This document shows positions 34,224 to 42,187 of a stretch of DNA of 64,000 nt, in pieces. The stretch spans positions 9,114,001 to 9,178,000 of the forward strand of contig NZ_JACCBA010000001.1 of assembly GCF_013409365.1 (NCBI RefSeq), read 5' to 3'. Origin of the DNA: Actinomadura luteofluorescens. Lineage in GTDB: Bacteria > Actinomycetota > Actinomycetes > Streptosporangiales > Streptosporangiaceae. The notes under the pieces were generated by a model. That model was not told where the DNA came from. It saw only the letters and a list, made by a program, of their open reading frames with translations, and did no database searches. The position numbers and the translations under genes are program-made. Position 1 is the stretch's first letter. Each line of letters starts with the position of its first letter.

Positions 34224-35726
34224 ATGGCCTTGCGTGATGTACGTGTCCTGCTTCTGTATCCGCCGAACCAGAGCGCCCCGGGGACGGTGTGCAAGCCGAA
34301 CGGATCGCTCGCGTACCCCAACCTCGGCGGCGCGCTGCGCGACCACGGCGTGGACGTGCGCGTGTTCGACGCGTGCGTCGGGGACGACTCCGACGAGCTC
34401 GACGGCATATTCGACAAGCCCGTCCAGCTGCCGAGCGGCTTCCTGCGGACGGGCGTCAGCGACCAGCGGATCCTGGAGGAGGTCGCGGCCTACGACATCG
34501 TGGGGATCACCTCGATCTTCACGGACCAGGAGACGATGGTCCTGCACTGCGCGCGGCTCATCCGGGCGGCCTTCCCGGAGAAGGTCCTCGTCTCGGGCGG
34601 GGTCAACGCGCGGTCACGGCTGCCGCAGTTCTTCCGGGCCGGGTTCGACGCCGTCTGCCTCTCCGAGGCCGAGGGCACGATCATCAAGATCGTCGACGAG
34701 GTGCGCCGGTCGGCCCGTCCGGACTTCGCGGGGATCAGCGGTGTCGCGGTCCTGGACTCCGGCGAGATCCGCGTCAACCCCGCACGCCCGGACGACGTGG
34801 TGTGGGATCTGGACACTCTTCCCATGCCCGCCTGGGACCTGCTGCCGAACGAGCGGTACTGGACCATCGCCCGGCCGCACTCGGGCGTGTGGGAGTCCGG
34901 CACGGAGCTGCGCTACGCGGACATGATGACCTCCCTCGGCTGCCCCTTCCACTGCGCCTACTGCCATATCGCGGGGGAGCAGGAGGGGAGCGTGAGCGGC
35001 CCCATCGGGCGGTACCGCGCCAAGTCCGACGATCGCGTGCTGCGCGAGCTGGACGTCCTGAAAGGACTGGGCGTCGAGCACGTGATGATCGAGGACGACT
35101 CGCTCCTCGGGAACAAGAAGCGCGCCCTGCGGCTGCTGGGGAAGATCCGGGGAGCCGGGGTCGACATCTGCGATCTGAACGGCATCAACATCATCCACCT
35201 CCTCAAGCGGTGGAAACCCGACCACGAGGTGCTGGAGGCCCTGGCCGAAGCCGGGTTCACCCAGCTCAACCTTCCGTTCGAGTCGGGCAATCTCCGGATC
35301 CTGCGCAAGTACGCGAGCAACAAGCTGAACATCGAGATGGCCGACATCGAATCGCTGATCGTGGCATTGAAGGACTACGGCTTCAAGATTTTCGGCAACT
35401 ACATGATGGGGTACCCCGACGAGACCATGGAGGAGATCCAGTCCACGATACGGATGGCCCGCGATCACGTGTCCTTCGGACTCGACGCCGCGAACTTCTT
35501 CATCGTGGTCCCGCTTCCGGGGACGCCCCTTTTCGACACGGCGATTTCGGAGGGGCATCTTCCGCGCGACTTCGATCCGGACACGATGAACATCTACCGG
35601 GCGAACATGTCCGGAACGGTCGTTCCGTCGCATGTCCTTGAGGAGTTGCGCAGCCGTGCGTGGGAGGAGGTCAACTCCTCGACGTGGAAGAACGCGAAGA
35701 AGGCGTGGGCCGCGACGGAGAGCTGA
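34224..35726 (+). CDS. B12-binding radical SAM protein
   Basis: A 500-aa protein. Residues about 1-150 form a cobalamin-binding Rossmann-like domain ('VRVLLLYPPNQSAPG', 'VGITSIFTDQETMVLHCARLI', 'VLVSGGVNA'). The radical SAM cluster motif is 'TSLGCPFHCAYCHIAG' (CxxxCxxC) near residue 240. Later '..VEHVMIEDDSLLGNKKRALRLLGKIRGAGV' and 'FTQLNLPFESGNLRILRKYA' complete the TIM-barrel. Class B members methylate unactivated carbons or rearrange carbon skeletons. The ATG follows GGAGT. Such enzymes occur in several enediyne clusters; the reaction here cannot be deduced. Confidence 0.93.
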   Translation: MALRDVRVLLLYPPNQSAPGTVCKPNGSLAYPNLGGALRDHGVDVRVFDACVGDDSDELDGIFDKPVQLPSGFLRTGVSDQRILEEVAAYDIVGITSIFTDQETMVLHCARLIRAAFPEKVLVSGGVNARSRLPQFFRAGFDAVCLSEAEGTIIKIVDEVRRSARPDFAGISGVAVLDSGEIRVNPARPDDVVWDLDTLPMPAWDLLPNERYWTIARPHSGVWESGTELRYADMMTSLGCPFHCAYCHIAGEQEGSVSGPIGRYRAKSDDRVLRELDVLKGLGVEHVMIEDDSLLGNKKRALRLLGKIRGAGVDICDLNGINIIHLLKRWKPDHEVLEALAEAGFTQLNLPFESGNLRILRKYASNKLNIEMADIESLIVALKDYGFKIFGNYMMGYPDETMEEIQSTIRMARDHVSFGLDAANFFIVVPLPGTPLFDTAISEGHLPRDFDPDTMNIYRANMSGTVVPSHVLEELRSRAWEEVNSSTWKNAKKAWAATES

Positions 35727-35842
35727 CGGCCCCGGGCGGCGCCGCGCCGGGGGCGGTCCCGGAAAGGCCGGCCGCGGTGCGGAAGGGACCCGCGCCGCCC
35801 GGCATCGCCGAAGGTTCCGCGAAGTGCGTCCCTCTGGGTATA

Positions 35843-35855
35843 CACTTCTAAAGTG
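35843..35855. promoter_or_regulatory. HxlR operator (perfect 5-3-5 palindrome)
   Basis: CACTT-CTA-AAGTG is a perfect inverted repeat 24 bp before the HxlR start, next to a TATACA -10-like box (35839-35844). HxlR-family proteins typically bind short inverted repeats near their own promoters, so autoregulation is likely. Confidence 0.7.
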
Positions 35856-35878
35856 AACCTGGGAGGCGGTAGGAGTAC

Positions 35879-36529
35879 GTGAATCAGCGTCGGAACTACG
35901 GACAGTACTGCGGCCTCGCCGGCGCGCTCGACATCGTCGGTGAGCGCTGGACGCTGCTCATCATCCGGGAACTGCTCACCGGCCCCTGCCGCTACAACGA
36001 ACTGCTGGCGAATCTGCCCGGTCTCGGGACCAACCTGCTCGCCGACCGGTTGAAGTTCCTCACCGAGGTCGGGCTCATTCGGCAGCGGTCCCGCGAAGGT
36101 TCGAAAGTCAAGGCCTACGAACTCACGGAGCAGGGCGAGGGCCTGCGCGAGGCGGTGCTCGTGCTCGCGCGCTGGGGGCTCGGCGTGCTCACCGAGCCCA
36201 AGGCCGAGTACATCGTGCGCCCCCGGTGGGCGGTGCTCGCGGTGGAGGCGATGGCCGCACCGACCGTGGAAGGCCCCGACGAGCAGTACGAGTTCCGCAT
36301 CGACGACGACGTGTTCCACATCACGGTGCACGAGGGCAAGGTGGCGGTCGCGCACGGGAAGGCGACCGAAGAACCGGCGCTCGTCGTCCACACGGACGCG
36401 GTGACCTTCGTCGACATCGGTGCCGGGCGCCTGGACCCGCTGGAGGCGACGCTCACGAAGCGCATCGTCATGGAGGGCGACGAGGACGCGATCATCCGCT
36501 GCTCGCGCCTGCTCGGCCTGGTGGCCTGA
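35879..36529 (+). CDS. HxlR-family transcriptional regulator with SCP2-like C-terminal domain
   Basis: A 216-aa protein. Residues 1-100 are the HxlR winged helix: 'YCGLAGALDIVGERWTLLIIRELLTGPCRYNELLANLPGLGTNLLADRLKFLTEVGLI'. Residues about 120-216 look like a sterol-carrier SCP2 fold ('FRIDDDVFHITVHEGKVAVAHGKATEEPALVVHTDAVTFVDIGAGRLDPLEA'), which could bind a hydrophobic ligand. This HxlR-SCP2 layout is common in actinomycetes. The conserved HxlR redox Cys may be Cys11. The GTG start follows GGTAGGAG. It probably controls the ACTTTAGAA sites in this window (inference). Confidence 0.9.
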   Translation: MNQRRNYGQYCGLAGALDIVGERWTLLIIRELLTGPCRYNELLANLPGLGTNLLADRLKFLTEVGLIRQRSREGSKVKAYELTEQGEGLREAVLVLARWGLGVLTEPKAEYIVRPRWAVLAVEAMAAPTVEGPDEQYEFRIDDDVFHITVHEGKVAVAHGKATEEPALVVHTDAVTFVDIGAGRLDPLEATLTKRIVMEGDEDAIIRCSRLLGLVA

Positions 36530-36910
36530 GAGCCGCTCCCGCAGGCGCCGTATCGGCGGCCGCCTTCCGGCCTTCAAAGACAGATCTCGATAGCCGCCCG
36601 CCCCTGCCGGTAAAATCGCGCGCGCCCGGGCCGCGGTCTTCGATGTCGCGTTCTACGGCGGGATCTTCCGGCGCCGCGCCGCCGGCCCGCGCCGGACTTG
36701 GACGTCCTATCTTGACGCCGTCGCGGCGATAGCTTTTACTGGCGGCGAGCGCCTCTATTTCCGTGACGACATGACCAAGACGTTGCACCGGCGCAGAGTA
36801 ATGAGCCCACTACGTGATCGCCATCGACATGAGACCGTCAGCCGATTCTGATCGCCGATAGCACGGAAAGCGAAGAGCGCGTCGCGGCCGTCATCGGGAA
36901 GGTGCCATCA
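36530..36910. other. 380-bp intergenic region with promoter of the LolA-like gene
   Basis: No gene is visible. TTGACG (36712-36717) and TTTACT (36735-36740), 17 bp apart, make a plausible promoter about 170 bp before the next gene. CGATAGC words recur at 36728 and near 36848. The sequence is less GC-rich than its neighbours, especially 36720-36960. Confidence 0.45.
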
Positions 36911-37642
36911 GTGGACTATGTGCGCATGGCCAGGCCGGCTCGTCCGAATCTCAGCGCGGGCGGCCTGACATCATATGGCTTCGCCATCGAGGCCGCGATC
37001 GGCCGGCGACCCATGCGCTATCTCGTCGGCCGTCGTTTTGTCGGCCCCTCGGCGGTGACCGGTCTATTCGTACTTCTCCCGCAGATCCTTGCCGGCAGCC
37101 ATGTCTGGATAACCGAGAACTCCGATCGCGGCGAATGTGAAGTGGAAACACATATACCCACGATGAAGAATTCGGTGCGCCCGGTCGAACGCTATCTTTT
37201 CGACTGCCTTCCGCTCACCGACATCGGATACCTGGATCTCATGGCCTGGCGCTATCCCGGGCTGGGCGCCACTCCCGAGGACGTCGAGGTCGACATGTCC
37301 TGGAGCCGGTGGTCCGCGGCCGAGCCGCGGTGCTACCTGGGGCCGGTCACCACGCCCGGCCTCACCGTCACCGAGGCGGTCGACCGCGAGACCGGCATGG
37401 TCGTCGCGCGCGCCGTCGACCGCCTCCGGGAACCGTTCCGCCGCTGGGAGGTCGTGGAGATGGGCCGCCCGGACGTCGGCGGGTTGCCCGAGCGGGTCAG
37501 GGCCTCCCGCACCCGGACCGGTGGCTGGACGGACTTCCGCCGTGTCGGGGAGCCGGTCCCGGTGCCGCGGGAGGCGTTCGACGCCGGGCCCGCACGACTC
37601 CGGGAGGCGCTCGAACACGGGCTCTCCGGAAAGGCGGCCTGA
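36911..37642 (+). CDS. uncharacterised protein, possibly LolA-like lipoprotein-sorting fold
   Basis: A 243-aa protein. A central part 'HIPTMKNSVRPVERYLFDCLPLTDIGYLDLMAW' and a later 'DRETGMVVARAVDRLREPFRRWEVVEMGRPDVGGLPERVRASRTRTGGWTDFRR' are reminiscent of LolA-like proteins ('DxxTGLP..R', 'YWEV.D'), but I am not certain. No signal peptide is visible, so an envelope lipoprotein carrier is unlikely. The start could be GTG 36902, GTG 36911 or ATG 36926; 36911 has GGAAGG upstream. Only 2 bp separate it from the second AarF kinase, so the two belong together. Confidence 0.7.
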   Translation: MDYVRMARPARPNLSAGGLTSYGFAIEAAIGRRPMRYLVGRRFVGPSAVTGLFVLLPQILAGSHVWITENSDRGECEVETHIPTMKNSVRPVERYLFDCLPLTDIGYLDLMAWRYPGLGATPEDVEVDMSWSRWSAAEPRCYLGPVTTPGLTVTEAVDRETGMVVARAVDRLREPFRRWEVVEMGRPDVGGLPERVRASRTRTGGWTDFRRVGEPVPVPREAFDAGPARLREALEHGLSGKAA

Positions 37643-37644
37643 GG

Positions 37645-38928
37645 ATGGAGGATCGCGCCGGTGTCCGTTCACTGGCGGCGCGAGCGGTCCGGATAGGCGC
37701 GTTCGGCGGAGCGGCCGCGGTCCGCATGGCCGCCATCGCCGCGACGTCTTCCGGGACCACCCGCGGAACGCGGCTGGCCGCCGAGCTCGCGCGTCTCACG
37801 GAACGGCTGGGCGGGGCCTTCGTGAAGGCCGGGCAGATTCTCGGGACCCGCGTGGACCTCGTGGGGGAGACGGTCGCGAGCGCGCTCGGCAGGCTGCACG
37901 ACAGCGTGGAGCCGATGACCCCCGAGGAGGCGCTGCGGACGCTCCGCGCCGGGCTCGGACCGATACCGCCCGAGCTCGTGAGGGCGGTCGGGGGGCCGTC
38001 GGTGGCCGGCGGTTCGATCGCCTGCGTGTACCGCGCGGAACGCGGGGGCCGGGCGGTCGCGGTGAAGGTGCGCCGCCCCGGCGCGGGCGCCGCGATCGCG
38101 GCGGACCTGGCCGTGCTGCGGGCCGTCGCCGCCGTCGCCGCGCGGCTTCCGGCCCTCCGCCGGGTGCCGTTCCTGGAGATCGTCGACCAGGTCGGCGACT
38201 GCCTCATGGCCCAGCTCGACTTCGGCGCGGAGGCGGCGAACCTGCGCCGGCTGCATGACGATCTCGCCGAGGTCCCGGGTGTCGTCGTTCCGAGGCCCGT
38301 CCCCGAACTGTGCGGAGACGGCATCATCGCGATGGAGTTCATCGAGGGGCTCGACCGCGGCGCGATCGACTCGCTTCCCGCACGGGTCCGAGAGGCGCAG
38401 ATCACCTCGCTGGTGCACGCCGTCTACCGGATGCTGTTCATCGAGGGCTTCCTCCACATCGACCTGCACCAGGGGAACACCTACTTCATGCCCGACGGCA
38501 CCGTCGTGCTCCTGGACGCCGGTCTGGTCTTCCGGATGAGCGCCGAGGCGCGGGAGAGGTTCACCGGGTTCTTCGCCGGCATGATCCGGGGGGACGGGGA
38601 GGTGTGCGCCGACATCCTGCTGTCCACGGTGCGGCGCACGGAATCGGAAACGAACATCGAGGCCTTTCGTGGTGAGGTATCCGACCTTGTCATGCGAAAT
38701 GTTGGCATGGTGGCCCGAGACTTCGATCTCCCCGCGTTCTGCCTGGACCTCTTCGATCTGCAGCGGAAATACCGCCTCTACGCCGAGCCGGAGTTCATTT
38801 TCCCCATGCTCTGCCTGCTCACCTTGCAAGGTGTGGTCAAGCGCCATCATCCGATGATGGACTTTCAGTTGGAGGCCGCGCCTTTCGTGATGCACGGTCT
38901 TCTCGTGACAAGCGGCGCGACCGGCTGA
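37645..38928 (+). CDS. AarF/UbiB (ABC1) family atypical kinase, copy 2
   Basis: A 427-aa paralog of the kinase at 25537. 'AFVKAGQILGTRVDLV' holds KxGQ, 'SVAGGSIACVYRA' the Ala/Gly-rich loop, 'AVKVRRPGAG' the Lys, 'HIDLHQGNTYF' the catalytic loop and 'VVLLDAG' the metal motif. Both copies share 'LFDLQRK/RFGI/Y' and 'FIFPMLCLLTLQGVVK' near the end, unlike housekeeping AarF, which suggests one cluster-specific subfamily. It starts 2 bp after the LolA-like gene (ATG 37645 within GAGGATG). The role in biosynthesis is unknown. Confidence 0.9.
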   Translation: MEDRAGVRSLAARAVRIGAFGGAAAVRMAAIAATSSGTTRGTRLAAELARLTERLGGAFVKAGQILGTRVDLVGETVASALGRLHDSVEPMTPEEALRTLRAGLGPIPPELVRAVGGPSVAGGSIACVYRAERGGRAVAVKVRRPGAGAAIAADLAVLRAVAAVAARLPALRRVPFLEIVDQVGDCLMAQLDFGAEAANLRRLHDDLAEVPGVVVPRPVPELCGDGIIAMEFIEGLDRGAIDSLPARVREAQITSLVHAVYRMLFIEGFLHIDLHQGNTYFMPDGTVVLLDAGLVFRMSAEARERFTGFFAGMIRGDGEVCADILLSTVRRTESETNIEAFRGEVSDLVMRNVGMVARDFDLPAFCLDLFDLQRKYRLYAEPEFIFPMLCLLTLQGVVKRHHPMMDFQLEAAPFVMHGLLVTSGATG

Positions 38929-39575
38929 GGCGGCGCCCCGGCAGGGGCAGGCGGTTAAACCGCGCAGGTGCGCGGCCGGCGGCCCATCGGTGCCGTGCGG
39001 GGCCCACGGGGCCGGCTGGGGGCGCCGCCCGGGCGGCGTGATCCCGGCGAGTTTATCCACGGCGGCGCATTCGTCATCTGGTAAGCGGCCGGAGCGATCG
39101 GCCGCGTCGTGCGGGGCATGCGCGGGAGCACGCTTCCGGCGTGGCACACGGGGAACCTCTATTAGGCGGTCTACGCAGCGCCGGGCGGACGAGCAGGGGA
39201 TTTCGTGGTCCTGTCCCGCGGCGGGCCCGCCCGCCGCCGCCTCGGGCCAACACGACACCGGCGGGGCCTGCCGGAGCAGGTCCGCGCCCCACTCGGCGGT
39301 GCGAGGGCGGTGCGGCCGCCGCCGGCGGCGCCGGATCCGGGCCCCGGACCGAACGAATTTTACGGAGACGTCCAGCGTGCGCGCGATGAACGAGATCACT
39401 CAGAGCCCAACGCCATTGAGCTGATCTTTTGTGGTGAGACAACTTCATAGCGTGGCTTCGCGCTGTTCGGGCCGACGCGAAGCGTCCCCGCGGCTTCCCG
39501 AGCCCGCCTGTCCGAGATTACTAAGAGCATGTCTCATGTGGTCGGCCGGTGGATGCGGCATGATCGGTGCTCGTG
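38929..39575. other. 650-bp gap before a truncated insertion sequence
   Basis: No convincing gene. Frames here are GC-driven open reading. Near 39521-39545 the text CTAAGAGCATGTCTCATGTGG resembles the left end of IS5-family elements from actinomycetes. The stretch separates the accessory genes from the core enediyne cassette. Confidence 0.4.
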
Positions 39576-39923
39576 ATGTCGGACCTTGCGATCCGGCTGG
39601 TGCCGGATGAGCTGTGGGAGATCGTCGGCCCCCTGATCCCGGAGTTCGCGCCGCGGCGGCAGGGCGGCGGGACGGCGCCCGTGGACGATCGGATGGTGTT
39701 CACCGCGATCGTGTACGTGCTGACGAGCGGGTGCGCCTGGCGGCACCTGCCGGCCGAGTTCGGGGTGAGCGTGCCGACCGCGCATCGGCGCTTCGCCGCG
39801 TGGTCCGGCGCGGGGCTGTGGCCGCGCCTGCGCGACGCCGTGCTGGAGGAGCCCGGGACGCGCGGGCAGCTCGAGTGGGCGGCGGCGATCGTGGAGGCGG
39901 CCACCGCCCGGTCGGCGACCTGA
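39576..39923 (+). mobile_element. truncated IS5-family transposase (orfA only)
   Basis: A 115-aa DUF4096-type N-terminal transposase half: 'LVPDELWEIVGPLIPEF', 'GGGTAPVDDRMVFTAIVYVLTSGCAWRHLPAEFGVSVPTAHRRFAAWSGAGLWPRL'. In intact elements orfA frameshifts into an orfB carrying the DDE catalytic residues. Nothing like orfB follows, so the element cannot move. It lies in a gene-free 1.4-kb zone beside the PKS cassette, possibly a scar of cluster assembly. Confidence 0.8.
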
Positions 39924-40351
39924 CCGTCGCGGGCAGGGCCCCGTGCTGTGCCGGCGGCGCGCCCGCCACAGAAAACTCACCCCTTCCACGTGAGACACGC
40001 TTGAAAGGTCAATGGCAGCGGTTCATCTCGATGAGATCACCTCGGCAAGGCGTTAATCACCGATTCGCCCTATTGACAACCTGCTGAAATAGTTTGACGA
40101 TGACCATCATTGCTGCTCGCAGCGAAGGCTGGAGACGATCGCAGGTGGGCGGCCGACGGGCGTTAGGCGCGATCGGAGGGGGGCGGCCGCCGGTGGTGGG
40201 CGATCAGAGGGGGCCGAAATCAAGTCTGCCGGGAATTCGCATGCGCCACGGCCAAGGGGACCAGTAGAAGCCGTGGTCGAAATATTTTTCTCCAGCCTGT
40301 GACCTGAAGCGGTAAAAATGCAGCGTCTGGCGACTGTTCGGGAGGATATTC
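39924..40351. other. intergenic region upstream of the LmbU-type regulator
   Basis: No gene is visible in 430 bp. AT-richer patches lie near 40060-40115 and 40280-40320 (GAAATATTTTTC), the latter likely including the promoter of the LmbU-like gene. No strong palindrome was found. Confidence 0.4.
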
Positions 40352-41020
40352 GTGTCCGGCTCCGGGAATGGGCAGCGTTACACATCGCCTCATCGGTCCC
40401 CCATAGAAGAGGCAAACCGGGTCTCCGCGGCCAGAATGGTCCTCGACCAGTCGGCGAGGCCGCGGCGGAGCGGTCTGGAGCTGCCCCCTCGCCTTCCCTT
40501 TGAGACATGGCAGCGGATCGGACGCCAGATATCCCTTATTTCGGACTGCTCGCGCTGGTGGCTCGGCGACTGGCTCATCTACGGAGAGCGGCATTACCCG
40601 AACCGGTACCGGATGGCCATCGAGGCCACCTCGCTCGACTACCAGACACTCAAGAACTACGCTTGGATCGCGCGCCGCATCCCGAGGTCCCGCCGGCGGG
40701 ACCAACTCAGTCTCCAGCACCACGCCGAGGTGGCCGCACTCCCGCCATCCGAACAGGAGCACTGGCTGCAGCAGGCGGCGGAACTGGGCTGGACGAGAAG
40801 AGAGCTCAGAAAGCGCCTGCGCGGAATTCGCAACGGCGGCGACGGCAAGAAGCCGGTCGAGGCTACCGTTCGCATCGACGTGCTCGCTGAGCGCCAACGC
40901 CGCTGGCAGGAGGCCGCGGAAGCGATGGAGCTCAGCCTGGCGGAATGGATTGTGGTCATTCTCGACCAGGCCGCGGGCCAGCTCGACGAGGCCGTCGCGA
41001 AGAACGAAGAAGAGGCGTGA
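40352..41020 (+). CDS. LmbU-family transcriptional regulator
   Basis: A 222-aa protein. The central block 'LPFETWQRIGRQISLISDCSRWWLGDWLIYGERHYPNRYRMAIEATSLDYQTLKNYAWIARRI' is the hallmark of LmbU, the activator of lincomycin synthesis, and of related HrmB-type regulators. The helix-turn-helix lies in 'TSLDYQTLKNYAW'. A second helical region 'RTRRELRKRLRG' follows, and the C-terminal part is coiled. GTG 40352 has GGGAGGAT just before it. It precedes the E3-E4-E5-PKSE operon by 206 bp on the same strand, so it is the best candidate for the pathway activator (inference). Confidence 0.9.
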   Translation: MSGSGNGQRYTSPHRSPIEEANRVSAARMVLDQSARPRRSGLELPPRLPFETWQRIGRQISLISDCSRWWLGDWLIYGERHYPNRYRMAIEATSLDYQTLKNYAWIARRIPRSRRRDQLSLQHHAEVAALPPSEQEHWLQQAAELGWTRRELRKRLRGIRNGGDGKKPVEATVRIDVLAERQRRWQEAAEAMELSLAEWIVVILDQAAGQLDEAVAKNEEEA

Positions 41021-41226
41021 CTTTTCGCCTTGCCGCGTGTATGAGTAGAAGGGCGTAAGGCCGCTCATACGCACTGCGCGGAAGTTGCTGGGGCGCTAGT
41101 CGGTCGTCTTTCGGCGACGCTGCCCCATAAGACCGCCCCGGCCGATGGCCACGGCGGTCGCCGCCGGCACGGCGGAAAACTCCCCGGCTGAACGCCGCCG
41201 GTCAGTATTGCCACTGTGGGGTTGGA

Positions 41227-42183
41227 ATGGCCGCTGTAGGGAATCTGCTGACGCCGCCGTTGCGCGGCTTCCTGGAAATCGATCCGAAGACCCTCGACGT
41301 CGGGCGCCTGGGTTTTCCGCCGGGTGATCCGCAGGCTCGTGCCCGGCTGGCGGACGTGGTGCAGAGTTTCGCCACCGGATTCAACACCGCCCTCGGCGCG
41401 GATCCGGCGAGCCTGGATTTCACGGCACTGCCGCACGATCTACGCGGATTCGCCTTCGAAGGCGCGGCCATGGGCGTCGCCCTGGTCGACCTGGCCACGT
41501 TCTCGGGGGGCCGCAGGGTGCGCCTGCTGGCCGAAGGGCCGGGCGCGCGGTACATCCACCTGATCCACGTCGGAGTCGGCTGGGCGTACGCGCGCACGCA
41601 TCTGCATCCGTGGACGGGCATTCGCTTCGGGCGGCCACTGCTGCGCTGGCTCGTATGGGACGGATGGGGTTTCCACCAGGCTTTCTTCAAGTCCCGGCGG
41701 GTGCTGGTCCGGCACTGGGTCGAGCGGCCGGCGCGCGGAAATATGCGGACAATTCGTGATCAGGGCGTCGGTCGGGCGCTGTGGTTCTACGCCGGCGGCG
41801 ACCCGGCCGGAGTGGCCGAGACGATCGGTGCCTTCCCGGCCGCCCGCCGGTCGGACGTGTGGGCCGGCATCGGGCTGGCCGCGGCGTACACCGGGGCGCT
41901 GTCCCCGGAGCGGCTGGGCGAGCTGCTGGACCGGGCCGCGGGCTTCGAGGAGCACATCGCGCAGGGCGCCGCGTTCGCGGCGAAGGCGCACGTGGTGTCG
42001 CTGGAGGTGCCGGAGCGGTCCGCGGCCGCGATCGAGACGCTGACCGGAGCCGCCCCCGCGGTCGCCGCGGCGTGGACGGACGAGGCGGCGGTGACCGCCG
42101 AGCGGTGCGGCGGCGGCCCGGAGGGCTACGAGGTCTGGCGCGCGAGGGTGCGCCAGGCGTGGCGGAAGCACAACGAGGGGTGA
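41227..42183 (+). CDS. E3: enediyne biosynthesis protein E3 (UnbL, DUF1702)
   Basis: A 318-aa DUF1702 protein. Recognised by 'LRGFAFEGAAMGVALVDLATFSGGRRVRLLAEGPGARYIHLIHVGVGWAYARTHLHPWTGIRFGRPLLRWLVWDGWGFHQAFF', which is the conserved core of UnbL/SgcE3 homologs. Its biochemical role is not established; it is one of the five genes conserved in all enediyne clusters. First gene of the cassette, with 4 bp before E4. The C-terminal third contains Ala-rich helices. Confidence 0.93.
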   Translation: MAAVGNLLTPPLRGFLEIDPKTLDVGRLGFPPGDPQARARLADVVQSFATGFNTALGADPASLDFTALPHDLRGFAFEGAAMGVALVDLATFSGGRRVRLLAEGPGARYIHLIHVGVGWAYARTHLHPWTGIRFGRPLLRWLVWDGWGFHQAFFKSRRVLVRHWVERPARGNMRTIRDQGVGRALWFYAGGDPAGVAETIGAFPAARRSDVWAGIGLAAAYTGALSPERLGELLDRAAGFEEHIAQGAAFAAKAHVVSLEVPERSAAAIETLTGAAPAVAAAWTDEAAVTAERCGGGPEGYEVWRARVRQAWRKHNEG

Positions 42184-42187
42184 GGGC

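Noticed and set aside
39387..39425. Twelve-codon peptide MNEITQSPTPLS as a possible RiPP precursor for TldD/TldE
   Set aside because: No ribosome-binding site, not near the protease genes, and too short to have a leader and core.
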